From Candidatus Fimimorpha excrementavium (lineage in GTDB: Bacteria > Bacillota > Clostridia > Lachnospirales > Lachnospiraceae), in assembly GCA_018710785.1 (NCBI GenBank), contig DVJD01000034.1:1-64000 (forward strand): 64,000 nucleotides of DNA, read 5' to 3'. The position numbers and the translations under genes were made by a program. This document shows, in pieces, positions 36,258 through 45,968 of this stretch (positions are counted from its first letter, which is position 1; every line of letters starts with the position of its first letter). Below the pieces are notes generated by a model. It had not been told where the DNA came from. It did no database searches and saw only the letters and a program-made list of their open reading frames with translations.

Positions 36258-37196
36258 ATGAAATCATCGGGAATCGGCGGCCAGGCGGTGCTGGAAGGAA
36301 TCATGATGAAAAACCGGGACGACTATGCGGTGGCCGTGCGCAATGCCAATCATGAAATCATAAAAGAGAAGAAGCAGTATAAGAGTCTGGGCTCCAAATA
36401 CCGACTGTTTGGACTGCCGTTTATCCGCGGCATATTCAGCTTCATTGATTCCATGATACTGGGAATGAAGACGCTCACGTTTTCAGCGGATATATACGGG
36501 GAAGAGGAAGAAGAGGAACCGTCCAAACTGGAGACATGGCTGACAGAAAAACTGGGAGAACGGTTTGAAAAACTGGTGATGGGGCTGACAGTGGCCATTT
36601 CCATCGTGCTGGCCGTTGTAATCTTTATGATGGCGCCGGTGTTTCTCTCCAATCTGTTGCGGCCGATTCTTCCGTCTGTATTTTGGCAGTCTGTTTTGGA
36701 AGGACTGATCCGCATCGGTATTTTTCTCGGATACGTTGCGCTCATTTCTCTCATGAAAGATATCAAACGGGTGTATATGTACCACGGAGCCGAGCATAAG
36801 TGTATTAACTGCATCGAACACGGGATGCCTTTGACCGTGGAAAATGTGGCAAAAAGCTCCCGTTTTCACAAACGCTGCGGTACCAGTTTCCTGATTTTTG
36901 TGGTATTGATCAGTGTAATATTATTTATCATAATTCAGGTGGATACCCTGTGGCTTCGGCTGCTCACCAGAGTGCTTCTGATCCCTGTAATCGCCGGAAT
37001 TTCTTATGAGATTCTGCGCCTGGCAGGGAATTCCGATCATCCGATCATCAATCTGGTCAGCAAGCCCGGGCTTTGGGTTCAGAGGATTACAACGAAGGAA
37101 CCGACGGATGATATGATCGAGGTGGCCATTGCCGCCGTGGAAGAAGTGTTTGACTGGAGAGCATATCTGAAGGAGGAATTCCATACAGAAGGTTAG
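36258..37196 (+). CDS. DUF1385 membrane protein (YqhQ-like)
   Basis: A 312-residue integral membrane protein. It starts with the family block SGIGGQAVLEGIMMKNRDD, has about four membrane helices between residues 100 and 260, and a conserved central block MYHGAEHKCINCIEHG followed by SRFHKRCGTSF, rich in His and Cys and possibly metal binding. The family function is not established. It is commonly found between rpmE and prmC-prfA in Clostridia, as here. GGAGG precedes ATG 36258. Confidence 0.85.
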   Translation: MKSSGIGGQAVLEGIMMKNRDDYAVAVRNANHEIIKEKKQYKSLGSKYRLFGLPFIRGIFSFIDSMILGMKTLTFSADIYGEEEEEEPSKLETWLTEKLGERFEKLVMGLTVAISIVLAVVIFMMAPVFLSNLLRPILPSVFWQSVLEGLIRIGIFLGYVALISLMKDIKRVYMYHGAEHKCINCIEHGMPLTVENVAKSSRFHKRCGTSFLIFVVLISVILFIIIQVDTLWLRLLTRVLLIPVIAGISYEILRLAGNSDHPIINLVSKPGLWVQRITTKEPTDDMIEVAIAAVEEVFDWRAYLKEEFHTEG

Positions 37197-37199
37197 AGG

Positions 37200-38048
37200 A
37201 TGGACTTGAAACGATCATATGAGGAGCTTTTAAAAGAAGGGGCCAGACGATTAAAACAGGCAGGCATCGCGGAGTACGATCTGGATGCCTGGTACCTGAT
37301 GGAGGAATGTTTTTCCATGGACCGGGTGTATTATCTGATCCATAAGAAAGACCCCGTAACCCAGGATGAGGAAATCCTTCAGGACTATTTTGAAAAAATA
37401 AAAAAGAGGGCAGAGCGAATCCCGCTGCAGCATATTATCGGAACCCAGGAATTCATGGGATTTTCGTTCGCTGTCAATGAACATGTGCTGATACCAAGGC
37501 AGGATACGGAAATTCTGGTGGAAACCATCTTGGAGGAACAGAAACGGAAGGATATTTCTGTCCTTGATATGTGTACGGGTTCCGGGTGCATCGCAATCAG
37601 TCTCGCCTTACTTGGACACTACGAGCATGTGGAGGGGACGGATCTTTCTTTGCAGGCGATTGCGGTTGCCCGGCAAAATAACGATTCCCTGCATGCCGGA
37701 GTTGAATTTTATACCGGAGATTTATTTGAACACGCAAAGGGAACGTATGATGTGATTGTATCGAATCCGCCGTATATTCGAAAAGAAGTGATTGAAACGC
37801 TGGAACCGGAGGTAAAGGATCATGAACCATATCAGGCCTTATATGGCCCTGAGAATGGCCTCTATTTTTACCGCGCGATCAGCAGGGAAGCAAAAAAACG
37901 GCTGCGCCCCGGCGGAAGCCTTTATTTTGAAATCGGGTATGACCAGGCAGAATCGGTCTCTGAAATTTTAAAAGGAGAAGGATTCCATGGGATCCGCGTC
38001 CGAAACGATCTGGCCGGTCTAAACCGTGTTGTAATGGGAAATATATAA
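37200..38048 (+). CDS. prmC: Release factor glutamine methyltransferase
   Basis: A 282-residue N5-glutamine methyltransferase that modifies the GGQ glutamine of release factors. It has an N-terminal helical domain, the SAM-binding VLDMCTGSGCIAISLA motif, and catalytic NPPYI (VIVSNPPYIRKE). Its substrate RF1 is encoded next, 15 bases downstream. Only three bases separate it from the DUF1385 gene; AGAAGG seven bases before the ATG serves as ribosome site. Confidence 0.95.
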   Translation: MDLKRSYEELLKEGARRLKQAGIAEYDLDAWYLMEECFSMDRVYYLIHKKDPVTQDEEILQDYFEKIKKRAERIPLQHIIGTQEFMGFSFAVNEHVLIPRQDTEILVETILEEQKRKDISVLDMCTGSGCIAISLALLGHYEHVEGTDLSLQAIAVARQNNDSLHAGVEFYTGDLFEHAKGTYDVIVSNPPYIRKEVIETLEPEVKDHEPYQALYGPENGLYFYRAISREAKKRLRPGGSLYFEIGYDQAESVSEILKGEGFHGIRVRNDLAGLNRVVMGNI

Positions 38049-38063
38049 GTGGAGGAATGAACT

Positions 38064-39140
38064 ATGTTTGATAAGTTGGATGATATTCTGATTCGATACG
38101 AGGAAATCATGCAGGAATTAAATAATCCTTCCGTAGCGGAGGATCAGGTGCGTTTTCGCAGGCTGATGAAGGAGCAGGCAGATCTGGCTCCCATTGTGGA
38201 AGCTTATACCAAATATAAAAAAGCAAAGCAGACCATTGAAGACAGCGTGATGATGCTGGAAGAAGAAAATGATGAAGAAATGCGTGAACTTCTGAAGGAA
38301 GAACTGGCTGCCGCAAAAAAGGAAGAAGAAGAACTGGAACAGGAACTGAAAATCCTGCTTCTTCCGAAAGATCCCAATGATGATAAAAATGTGGTTGTGG
38401 AGATCCGCGCCGGCGCAGGCGGCGATGAGGCGGCTCTTTTTGCTGCCGAACTGTGCAGAATGTATATGCGTTTTGCCGAGAGAAATCACTGGAAATCTGA
38501 AATGATCAGCTGCAACGAAAGCGGCATCGGCGGCATGAAGGAAGTCATCTTCATGATCAGCGGACAGGGCGCGTATTCCAAGTTGAAGTATGAAAGCGGC
38601 GTACACCGTGTGCAGCGTGTTCCGGAAACGGAGAGCGGCGGAAGAATCCACACATCCACATGTACGGTGGCGATTATGCCGGAGGCAGAAGAAGTCGATG
38701 TGCATCTGGATATGAATGACTGCCGTTTTGATGTATTCCGCGCATCCGGCAACGGCGGACAGTGCGTCAATACAACGGATTCAGCGGTACGCCTGACTCA
38801 CATTCCCACGGGCATTGTAATTTCCTGCCAGGATGAAAAGAGTCAGCTGAAAAACAAAGATAAGGCGCTGCGCGTGCTTCGTGCGAAGTTATATGAGCTG
38901 GAATGCGAGAAACAGCACAATGCGGAGGCGGCAGAGAGAAGAAGCCAGATTGGTACAGGAGATCGTTCTGAAAAAATCCGTACGTATAATTTCCCTCAGG
39001 GCCGCGTGACGGATCACCGCATTAAACTGACCCTTTATAAACTGGATTCCATCATGGACGGCGATCTGTATGAGATTATTGACAGCTTAATTGCTGCTGA
39101 TCAGGCAGCTAAATTGGGAAAAATGCAGGAATCAGCATGA
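38064..39140 (+). CDS. prfA: Peptide chain release factor 1
   Basis: A 358-residue RF1 ending translation at UAA and UAG. The GGQ loop is in [20 protein letters not shown]. The stop-codon recognition block reads [14 protein letters not shown], i.e. PET where the classical motif is PAT, still within the PxT pattern of RF1. An acidic coiled coil lies near residues 60-100. Ribosome site GGAGG. Confidence 0.97.
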   Translation: MFDKLDDILIRYEEIMQELNNPSVAEDQVRFRRLMKEQADLAPIVEAYTKYKKAKQTIEDSVMMLEEENDEEMRELLKEELAAAKKEEEELEQELKILLLPKDPNDDKNVVVEIRAGAGGDEAALFAAELCRMYMRFAERNHWKSEMISCNESGIGGMKEVIFMISGQGAYSKLKYESGVHRVQRVPETESGGRIHTSTCTVAIMPEAEEVDVHLDMNDCRFDVFRASGNGGQCVNTTDSAVRLTHIPTGIVISCQDEKSQLKNKDKALRVLRAKLYELECEKQHNAEAAERRSQIGTGDRSEKIRTYNFPQGRVTDHRIKLTLYKLDSIMDGDLYEIIDSLIAADQAAKLGKMQESA

Positions 39141-39179
39141 AAAAATATAAATTTTTCATGAAAAATACCAAAGAAATGA

Positions 39180-39207
39180 TTGAAAAACAAAAGGTCTGTG
39201 TTATAAT
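39180..39207 (+). promoter_or_regulatory. Promoter of mgsA
   Basis: TTGAAA (39180-39185), 16 bp, perfect TATAAT (39202-39207). About 100 bases of leader follow before the start; no known riboswitch was recognised in it. Confidence 0.6.
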
Positions 39208-39314
39208 ATGAAGGGAAACGAATCAAATGCAGCACAGACAGTGATAAGGATATGATTCAGTGCCAGGCCGGCTTGCACCGAGCGGTGGTTTGATAGAAAG
39301 ATTGGGGTAAGACG

Positions 39315-39713
39315 ATGAATATTGGATTGATTGCACATAATACAAAGAAGACGTTACTGGAGAATTTCTGTATTGCCTATAAAGGAAGTCTTAAAAAGCA
39401 CCATCTGGTGGCAACTGGGATGACAGGGAAGCGGATTGAAGCTGCGACAGGACTTACCGTGACGAAATTTCTTCCGGGGATTATGGGCGGAGATAAACAG
39501 TTTCAAAATGAAATCATTAACCACGATATCGATATGGTGATCTTTTTCCATCATGACATCGAATCAAAGGATGAGGGGTTAAGCCTTGCAGAAGTGATGC
39601 GTCTCTGCGATTTTTATAATATTCCTCTGGCGACGAATATCGCCACAGCGGAATCTTTGATTATGGGACTGGATAACGGGGATATCGTGGAACAGAGAAG
39701 AAGTGAAGACTGA
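39315..39713 (+). CDS. mgsA: Methylglyoxal synthase
   Basis: A 132-residue enzyme making methylglyoxal from dihydroxyacetone phosphate, a bypass used when sugar phosphates pile up. Family motifs: IGLIAHNTKK at the start, ATGMTGKRIEAATGL, FLPGIMGGDKQ with the catalytic Asp, and FFHHDIESK. It is somewhat shorter than the 152-residue E. coli enzyme, as in other Firmicutes. Followed by a strong bidirectional terminator. Confidence 0.95.
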   Translation: MNIGLIAHNTKKTLLENFCIAYKGSLKKHHLVATGMTGKRIEAATGLTVTKFLPGIMGGDKQFQNEIINHDIDMVIFFHHDIESKDEGLSLAEVMRLCDFYNIPLATNIATAESLIMGLDNGDIVEQRRSED

Positions 39714-39777
39714 TTCGTCTCTTTTTCTGCTCGCCTGGTGCGGCGGATCTGTTTACGCAAAGAAAGCCATAAGATAA

Positions 39778-39840
39778 AAGGGCTGTCATACAAAATGCTG
39801 ATTTTTCTGCACACCACAGCATTTTGTATGACAGCCTTTT
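39778..39840. terminator. Bidirectional terminator between mgsA and the ABC-F gene
   Basis: A perfect 20-bp stem (39781-39800 with 39817-39836), with AAAA-rich sequence on the left and T4 on the right, between convergent genes. Confidence 0.9.
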
Positions 39841-39893
39841 GTGCCTCATCCGGTCTTCGGCAATCGAATTATCCGTTTCGCTTGCCGGATTAA

Positions 39894-41792
39894 TCATTCA
39901 GCCAGCTCTTCCCAGCGTTCATAAAGGAGATCCAGTTCTTTCTGCGCCTCCTGCTTTTCTTTGTCCAGTTCCACCAGGCGCTCGACGTTTGTGGCGATTT
40001 CCGGATCCGATAACTGCGCATCAATCCCCGCGATTGTTTTTTCCAATTCTGAAATGGAAGTCTCTGTCTTTTTCAGTTCGTTTTGGCGCTTGCGAATCTG
40101 CGCCTGCTCTTCTTTCTGCCGTTTCCAGTCGACCTTTTGGGAGGACGTATCTGCCTCTTCCTCCGATACAGCAGTCGGACCGGAAAGAATATCCTTTTTC
40201 TCCAGATAGTAATCATAATTTCCAATGTAATTGACAAATGTCTGGTTTGTCAGTTCCAGGATTCGTGTGGCCGTTTTATTGATGAAATACCGGTCATGGG
40301 AGACGTACAGGATGGTTCCGGTATAACGGTTTAATGCCTGTTCCAGTATTTCCTTTGACATCATATCCAAATGATTCGTCGGCTCGTCCAAAATCAAAAA
40401 ATTTGAGTCGGAGAGCATGAGCTTTGCCAGGGAGACACGCCCCCGTTCGCCGCCGCTTAACTCACCGATCCGCTTAAATACATCATCTCCGGTAAAAAGG
40501 AATGCAGCCAGGACATTTCGGATTTGTGTATTATTTAAATTGGGATAGGTGTCGGAGATTTCTTCAAACAGGGTTTTTTCCATATGAAGCACGTGGTGTT
40601 CCTGATCATAATAGCCCACATGGACTTTGGAGCCCAGAGTGATCGTGCCGCAGTCGGCCGGTTCCAGGCCATTGATGATTTTCAGAAGGGTCGTTTTTCC
40701 TGTTCCGTTATTGCCGATGACGGCGACGCGTTCCCCACGCTTAATATCAATGAAAACGTCGTGAAACAACACGTGGCGGTCAAAGGATTTGGACAGGCCC
40801 TCAATCGTCAGCACATCGTTTCCGCTCAGTATGTTTGGCTCCAAACGGATATTCATGGAAGAGTTATCGGTGGTTGGCTTTTCCATGACTTCGATTTTTT
40901 CCAGCATTTTTTCCCGGCTCTCCGCGCGCTTGATGGATTTTTCCCGATTAAAAGACTTTAACTTGGCGATGACGGCTTCCTGGTGTTTGATTTCTCGCTG
41001 CTGATTTTCATATTGTTTTAAAAGCGCTTCCATGACGGCTTTCTTTTTTTCACTGTAGGCGGTATAATTGCCCATATACATTCGAATGGTCTTATTGTCG
41101 ATTTCGATGACCTTTGTCACGATCTTATCCAGAAAATAGCGGTCATGGGATACGATTACCACGCTGCCGGAATAATTCATCAAAAAGTTTTCCAGCCAGG
41201 TGATGGATGAGACATCCAAATGGTTGGTCGGTTCGTCCAAAAGGATAATATCCGGATGGGAGAGCAGAAGCTTGCTCAGAGACAGGCGGGTCTTTTGTCC
41301 CCCGGACAATGTGTCCACACACATGGAAAACTCATTTTCCTTGAACCCAAGTCCCTTTAAGACCCCATTGATCTCACTTTTGTAGGCATACCCGTTCATC
41401 AATTCAAACTGATGGTTCAGACGGGTGTACTGTTCCAGCAGGTCTTTCAATTGTTCTTGGGATGCGTGTTTCATATCCAGTTCCATCTGGCGAATCTGTT
41501 CTTCCATTCGGATCACATCCTGTTTCACCGTGAGCATTTCGTCGTAGATGGTATTGCCCTCTGTCAGATCCTGATGCTGTGCCAGATATCCGATGGTTTT
41601 TCCCTTGGCCAGGATAACATCACCGCTGTCAGGGCTGAGGATTCCCATGATGATCTTCAGCAATGTGGTTTTCCCGGCGCCGTTGATGCCCACGATGGCC
41701 GCTTTTTCTCTTTCTTCTATGTGAAACGAACCTTTTTCTATGATAACTTTATCGACAAATGATTTACTGATGTTGTTGCATGCCAGTATCAT
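39894..41792 (-). CDS. ABC-F family ATPase (YdiF-like)
   Basis: A 632-residue cytoplasmic ABC-F protein with two ATPase domains and no membrane segments. Domain 1 has [25 protein letters not shown] and ILLDEPTNHLD. Domain 2 has GNNGTGKTTLLK, LSGGERGRVSLAK and LILDEPTNHLD. Between them is a charged linker, and the C-terminus is a coiled coil (ELDKEKQEAQKELD). ABC-F proteins bind the ribosomal E site and relieve stalling; some protect against antibiotics. Linker type and length suggest a housekeeping YdiF-like member, but resistance cannot be excluded. AAGAAGG precedes the ATG. Confidence 0.93.
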   Translation of the reverse strand: MILACNNISKSFVDKVIIEKGSFHIEEREKAAIVGINGAGKTTLLKIIMGILSPDSGDVILAKGKTIGYLAQHQDLTEGNTIYDEMLTVKQDVIRMEEQIRQMELDMKHASQEQLKDLLEQYTRLNHQFELMNGYAYKSEINGVLKGLGFKENEFSMCVDTLSGGQKTRLSLSKLLLSHPDIILLDEPTNHLDVSSITWLENFLMNYSGSVVIVSHDRYFLDKIVTKVIEIDNKTIRMYMGNYTAYSEKKKAVMEALLKQYENQQREIKHQEAVIAKLKSFNREKSIKRAESREKMLEKIEVMEKPTTDNSSMNIRLEPNILSGNDVLTIEGLSKSFDRHVLFHDVFIDIKRGERVAVIGNNGTGKTTLLKIINGLEPADCGTITLGSKVHVGYYDQEHHVLHMEKTLFEEISDTYPNLNNTQIRNVLAAFLFTGDDVFKRIGELSGGERGRVSLAKLMLSDSNFLILDEPTNHLDMMSKEILEQALNRYTGTILYVSHDRYFINKTATRILELTNQTFVNYIGNYDYYLEKKDILSGPTAVSEEEADTSSQKVDWKRQKEEQAQIRKRQNELKKTETSISELEKTIAGIDAQLSDPEIATNVERLVELDKEKQEAQKELDLLYERWEELAE

Positions 41793-41935
41793 GATTGTAC
41801 CTTCTTTCTTCCTAATTCACTGCATTCCTGATTCAGTTTACTAAAAAAGAGTATAACTGTCCAGTATTTTCAAGGAAAGTTTTGCTTTGCACGGGAAAAA
41901 TAGGGAGGGAATTGTAAAATTTTTATAAAGAGAGA

Positions 41936-41964
41936 TTGACACATATTTGACGAACCGTTATAAT
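41936..41964 (+). promoter_or_regulatory. Promoter of rex
   Basis: Consensus TTGACA (41936-41941), 17 bp, TATAAT (41959-41964). No clear TTGTTAA-type Rex operator was found overlapping it. Confidence 0.8.
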
Positions 41965-42007
41965 TTAGATTGAAAAATGAGATAGTTTTTGGAAAGGCGG
42001 AATCATT

Positions 42008-42640
42008 GTGGACAATAAACAGATATCGAAAGCGGTAATCAAACGTTTGCCAAGGTACTATCGTTATCTGGGGGAATTGATGCAGGATGGCGTAGAACGG
42101 ATTTCTTCCAATGAGTTAAGCGAAAAGATGAAAGTGACAGCTTCCCAAATCAGACAGGATCTGAATAATTTCGGCGGATTCGGACAGCAGGGATATGGAT
42201 ATAATGTTTCTTTCTTATATAATGAGATAGCAAAAATCCTTGGAATTGATAAGCAGCACAATCTGATTATCATCGGAGCGGGAAATCTTGGGCAGGCGAT
42301 TGCCAATTATACCAATTTTGAACGGCGCGGTTTTATGATCAAGGGTATGTTTGATGTGAATCCGAGACTGATCGGTATGACTGTGCGGGGGATTGAAATT
42401 TATCCGGTGGAACAGCTGGAGCGTTTCATCAAAGAGAATGATGTTCAGATTGCGGCCCTCACCATTCCGAAGGAGAGGGCAGAAGAGATGGCGGAAAAAC
42501 TGGTTTCCTACGGAGTAAAAGCGATTTGGAATTTCGCCCATACGGATCTGAATCTTCCCAGTGACGTTGTCGTGGAAAATGTTCATCTGTCAGAAAGCCT
42601 GATGCGTTTGTCATACAAAGTCAGCAATATGAAAAAATAA
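42008..42640 (+). CDS. rex: Redox-sensing transcriptional repressor Rex
   Basis: A 210-residue repressor that leaves DNA when the NADH/NAD ratio rises, controlling fermentation genes. An N-terminal winged helix (ISSNELSEKMKVTASQIRQDLNNFG) is followed by a Rossmann domain with IIGAGNLGQAIANY, and a C-terminal swapped helix. GTG start with AAAGGCGG upstream. Structured DNA at 42669-42708 separates it from acpS. Confidence 0.96.
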   Translation: MDNKQISKAVIKRLPRYYRYLGELMQDGVERISSNELSEKMKVTASQIRQDLNNFGGFGQQGYGYNVSFLYNEIAKILGIDKQHNLIIIGAGNLGQAIANYTNFERRGFMIKGMFDVNPRLIGMTVRGIEIYPVEQLERFIKENDVQIAALTIPKERAEEMAEKLVSYGVKAIWNFAHTDLNLPSDVVVENVHLSESLMRLSYKVSNMKK

Positions 42641-42668
42641 ACACAGGCGGAAAATTTTCTGCCCAGGA

Positions 42669-42708
42669 AGCCGTGCCGGTGTATGAAAATCCATATGCCT
42701 GCACGGCT
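42669..42708 (+). terminator. Possible terminator after rex
   Basis: AGCCGTGC (42669-42676) pairs with GCACGGCT (42701-42708), with a further inner stem. The downstream tract is CTCTCTATATC, not a T-run, so termination would be weak. Confidence 0.4.
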
Positions 42709-42742
42709 CTCTCTATATCATTTTATATCGGAGGTGATAGGG

Positions 42743-43123
42743 GTGATACGGGGAATCGGAACGGATATCGTAGATATCAGACGGATAAAAAAGGCGATTG
42801 AAAATCCGCGTTTTCTCCGGGAAATCTATACGGAGGAAGAAATCAGCCAGACAAAGGGACGTCCGGCCTCTTTGGCCGGAAATTTTGCGGTGAAAGAAGC
42901 GGTGTCCAAGGCGCTTGGAACAGGATTTCGCGGATTCGGACCCAGACAGATTGAAGTGCTGCGCATGGATTCCGGAGCGCCGTATGTCCGGCTCTTTGGA
43001 GAGGCATGGAAGCAAATGAAAAAACAGAACATCGATCGTATTTTTGTGTCGATGTCCCATGAAGCAGACTATGCCGTAGCATATGCGGTTGCAGAATCAG
43101 ACGGTGAGGAGGCAGGTATATGA
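42743..43123 (+). CDS. acpS: Holo-ACP synthase
   Basis: A protein of 126 residues that transfers phosphopantetheine from CoA to acyl carrier protein. Motifs: IRGIGTDIVDIRRI with the Mg-binding Asp, and GNFAVKEAVSKALGTG with the second acidic residue. The GTG start at 42743 is set by GGAGGTGAT immediately upstream and by alignment to the family N-terminus; the frame extends further back to 42683. Its stop overlaps the next ATG by four bases. Confidence 0.94.
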   Translation: MIRGIGTDIVDIRRIKKAIENPRFLREIYTEEEISQTKGRPASLAGNFAVKEAVSKALGTGFRGFGPRQIEVLRMDSGAPYVRLFGEAWKQMKKQNIDRIFVSMSHEADYAVAYAVAESDGEEAGI

Positions 43124-44667
43124 AGCATGCAGAGAACTATATTTTGACATCAGAACAGGCCAGGGAAGTGGACAGACAATCGATCCAGGAGTTTGGAATT
43201 CCGTCTCTTGTATTGATGGAGCGGGCCGCCCTGGCTTTGGCTGAGGTCATCCGCCATGACAGCGCGGGAAGGGAACAGCCCCGCATCCTTGTCGCGGCAG
43301 GGGTGGGCAATAACGGGGCAGACGGACTGGCAGCAGCCAGAATCCTCCAGGGATTTGGATATGAACACATCTCGGTGGTGGCTGTCGGAAACAGCGAAAA
43401 GGCCACAGAAGAATGGATGAGTCAATACTATATTTTAATCGCCCTTGGGATTCCGGTGGTATTTTGGAACCAATTGGATAAAGGGGAATATACTGGTATC
43501 AGAGATTCTGATCTTATCATCGATGCGCTGTTTGGCATCGGACTAAAGCGGGATATATCCGGTGATTATGCGGATGTCATTCGCAGCATCAATGAAAGTC
43601 CCGCAAAAAAATATGCGGCAGATATTCCCTCCGGTATCTGCGCTTCTACGGGAAAGGTGATGGGATGTGCGGTAAAAGCAGATGTTACCGTGACATTCGG
43701 CCTTGAAAAGGTGGGAATGGTGCTGTATCCGGGGGCAGAATACGCAGGCAGAATCGTATGCCGTGACATCGGTTTTCCAAAACAGGCAGTGGAAGCGGCA
43801 GCGCCGACATTCTTTACCTACACAAAAGAAGCGCTTAAACATCTTCCCGACCGTCCGGCCTATTCCAACAAAGGAACCTTCGGAAAGGTCCTTATCATCG
43901 CCGGTTCTCCCAACATGGCAGGCGCCGCCTATCTGGCTTCCAAGGCGGCCTATGCCGCCGGTTGCGGTTTGGTGAAGATTTTAACCGATGAACGGAATCG
44001 GACGATTCTCCAGACACTGATTCCGGAAGCCATCATGACGACCTATTCACCGGAGCATCCGGCTGAAAAAATGATAGACGAGGCATTGAAGTGGGCCGAC
44101 GCCCTTGTGCTGGGGCCGGGGATCTCCACTTCCGCCACAGCAGAACGGATGGTTCGATTTGTCTTACATTCCAGCCAGGTTCCCATGGTAATAGATGCCG
44201 ATGCGCTGAATATCCTGGCCAAACACCCGGACTGGTGGAGGGAAAGAACGGCTCCGGCGGTGGCCACACCCCACCTCGGGGAATTGGGACGTCTGTCTGG
44301 AAAGCCAGTGGAAGAACTAAAAAAGAATCTGGTGGAAGAAATCCTTTTGATGCAGAAAGAACTGGGTGTGGTATTGGCGGCGAAAGATGCCCGTACCATA
44401 GTTGCAGGAAATGAAAAAATGATTTATATTAATACAAGTGGAAACAGCGGAATGGCAAAAGCAGGCAGCGGTGATGTTTTGACCGGAATCATCGCGGCTT
44501 TGCTGGCCAGGAAACAAAGCCCCATGCAGGCAGCATGCCTTGGCGTATATCTGCATGGCCTTGCAGGAGATACTGCAAGACAGCTTCATGGAGAATACGG
44601 AATGAAGGCATCGGACCTGACAGAAGGTCTGGCAGAAGTTTTAAGACAATATTCTGCGCAGAAATGA
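43120..44667 (+). CDS. nnr: Bifunctional NAD(P)H-hydrate epimerase/dehydratase
   Basis: A 515-residue fusion repairing damaged NAD(P)H hydrates. The N-terminal epimerase domain (residues 1-215) has LVAAGVGNNGADGL. The C-terminal ADP-dependent dehydratase has KVLIIAGSPNMAGAAYLA, VIDADALNIL, and SGNSGMAKAGSGDVLTGIIA. Translationally coupled to acpS through an ATGA overlap, and followed by alr. The acpS-nnr-alr-mazF order is common in Firmicutes. Confidence 0.94.
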   Translation: MKHAENYILTSEQAREVDRQSIQEFGIPSLVLMERAALALAEVIRHDSAGREQPRILVAAGVGNNGADGLAAARILQGFGYEHISVVAVGNSEKATEEWMSQYYILIALGIPVVFWNQLDKGEYTGIRDSDLIIDALFGIGLKRDISGDYADVIRSINESPAKKYAADIPSGICASTGKVMGCAVKADVTVTFGLEKVGMVLYPGAEYAGRIVCRDIGFPKQAVEAAAPTFFTYTKEALKHLPDRPAYSNKGTFGKVLIIAGSPNMAGAAYLASKAAYAAGCGLVKILTDERNRTILQTLIPEAIMTTYSPEHPAEKMIDEALKWADALVLGPGISTSATAERMVRFVLHSSQVPMVIDADALNILAKHPDWWRERTAPAVATPHLGELGRLSGKPVEELKKNLVEEILLMQKELGVVLAAKDARTIVAGNEKMIYINTSGNSGMAKAGSGDVLTGIIAALLARKQSPMQAACLGVYLHGLAGDTARQLHGEYGMKASDLTEGLAEVLRQYSAQK

Positions 44668-44690
44668 AGCAAAAAGCTAGGAGAAAAAAG

Positions 44691-45863
44691 ATGAAAGAAT
44701 ACAGCAGAATTTACGCAGAAGTAAATCTGGATATGATTCGGGACAATCTGAAAGCCCTGAAAGATAACACGGCTCCGGGAACCAAAGTATGTGCCGTCTT
44801 AAAAGCGGACGGTTATGGCCATGGCGCGGTTCCCATTGCGAAAACCATAAAGGATATGGTCTGGGGGTATGCAGTAGCCACCGTGGATGAGGCATTGAAT
44901 CTGAGACTGAATCAGGTGGAAGGCCCCATCCTTGTTTTGGGCTACGTTCCCCAGAGCCGTTTTAAAGAAGCGGTGGAGCAGGAGATTCGGCTGACTGTCT
45001 TTGAAAGAGAACAGGCAGAACGATTGTCGAAAGCAGCAGAAGAAGTCGGAAAAAAGGCCCATATCCATATAAAGGTGGATACGGGTATGGGAAGAATCGG
45101 ACTGTTTCCGAATGAAGAAGGGGCTGCTTTAATCAAGGAAATTTCGTTCCTTCCTTTTTTGGATTTGGAGGGGATTTTCACACATATGGCTACGGCGGAT
45201 ATGGAAGATAAGACGGCTGCCGGGCAGCAGGTGGAATCGTTCCAAAGATTTTTGGCGATGCTGAAAAAAGAGGGGATTACTTTCCCGATCCGCCATTGTT
45301 CCAATAGCGCCGGGATCATTGAGATGAAGTCATCCCATATGGACATGGTGCGGGCCGGCATATCTTTGTACGGTTTCTATCCCTCCGATGAAGTCAGGAG
45401 AGATCTGGTCGCTCTGCATCCTGCTCTTGAATTAAAAAGCTGTGTATCCTATGTCAAAAATGTTCCTCCCCACACACCGATCAGCTATGGCGCCACATAT
45501 GTGACTAAGAAGGAAGAACGGATTGCCACCATCCCCGTCGGATACGGCGACGGATACCCCAGAGCCCTTTCCAATAAGGGGTATGTGCTGATCCATGGAA
45601 CGAAGGCGCCCATCTGCGGACGGGTGTGTATGGATCAGATGATGGTGGATGTGACCGGCATCGAAGATGTCAAGGAAGGGGATTGTGTGACATTGATTGG
45701 AAATGACGGCGGTCAGACCATCACTGTGGATGAACTGGCTGATTTGGCAGGGACCTTCCATTATGAGTTTGTGTGCGACCTGGGAAGACGAATTCCGCGG
45801 GTTTACCGGAAAGACGGAAAGATCATCGGATACAAAGATTGGTTCGATGACCGATATCAGTAG
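44691..45863 (+). CDS. alr: Alanine racemase
   Basis: A 390-residue PLP enzyme supplying D-alanine for peptidoglycan. The PLP lysine is in AVLKADGYGHGA, and the second-base tyrosine lies in the ISYGATYVTKKEERIATIPVG region. AGGAG seven bases before ATG 44691 sets the start; the frame extends to 44535 but overlaps nnr. It lies 24 bases after nnr. Confidence 0.96.
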   Translation: MKEYSRIYAEVNLDMIRDNLKALKDNTAPGTKVCAVLKADGYGHGAVPIAKTIKDMVWGYAVATVDEALNLRLNQVEGPILVLGYVPQSRFKEAVEQEIRLTVFEREQAERLSKAAEEVGKKAHIHIKVDTGMGRIGLFPNEEGAALIKEISFLPFLDLEGIFTHMATADMEDKTAAGQQVESFQRFLAMLKKEGITFPIRHCSNSAGIIEMKSSHMDMVRAGISLYGFYPSDEVRRDLVALHPALELKSCVSYVKNVPPHTPISYGATYVTKKEERIATIPVGYGDGYPRALSNKGYVLIHGTKAPICGRVCMDQMMVDVTGIEDVKEGDCVTLIGNDGGQTITVDELADLAGTFHYEFVCDLGRRIPRVYRKDGKIIGYKDWFDDRYQ

Positions 45864-45968
45864 AATTCACATGCAGTCTTCCGGCAGAAATGAACATACA
45901 TCTGTATAAAAAGAGACTTCTCTGGAAATACTAGAGCTACAAAACTTAGAAAATGGAGTGTGAGTTCA

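Noticed and set aside
41936-42007. Rex operator in the rex promoter
   Set aside because: No TTGTTAA-N4-TTAACAA-like palindrome could be found, so autoregulation is not claimed.
45874-45912. 12-codon frame between alr and mazF as an antitoxin
   Set aside because: Far too short for a MazE-type protein and without a ribosome site.
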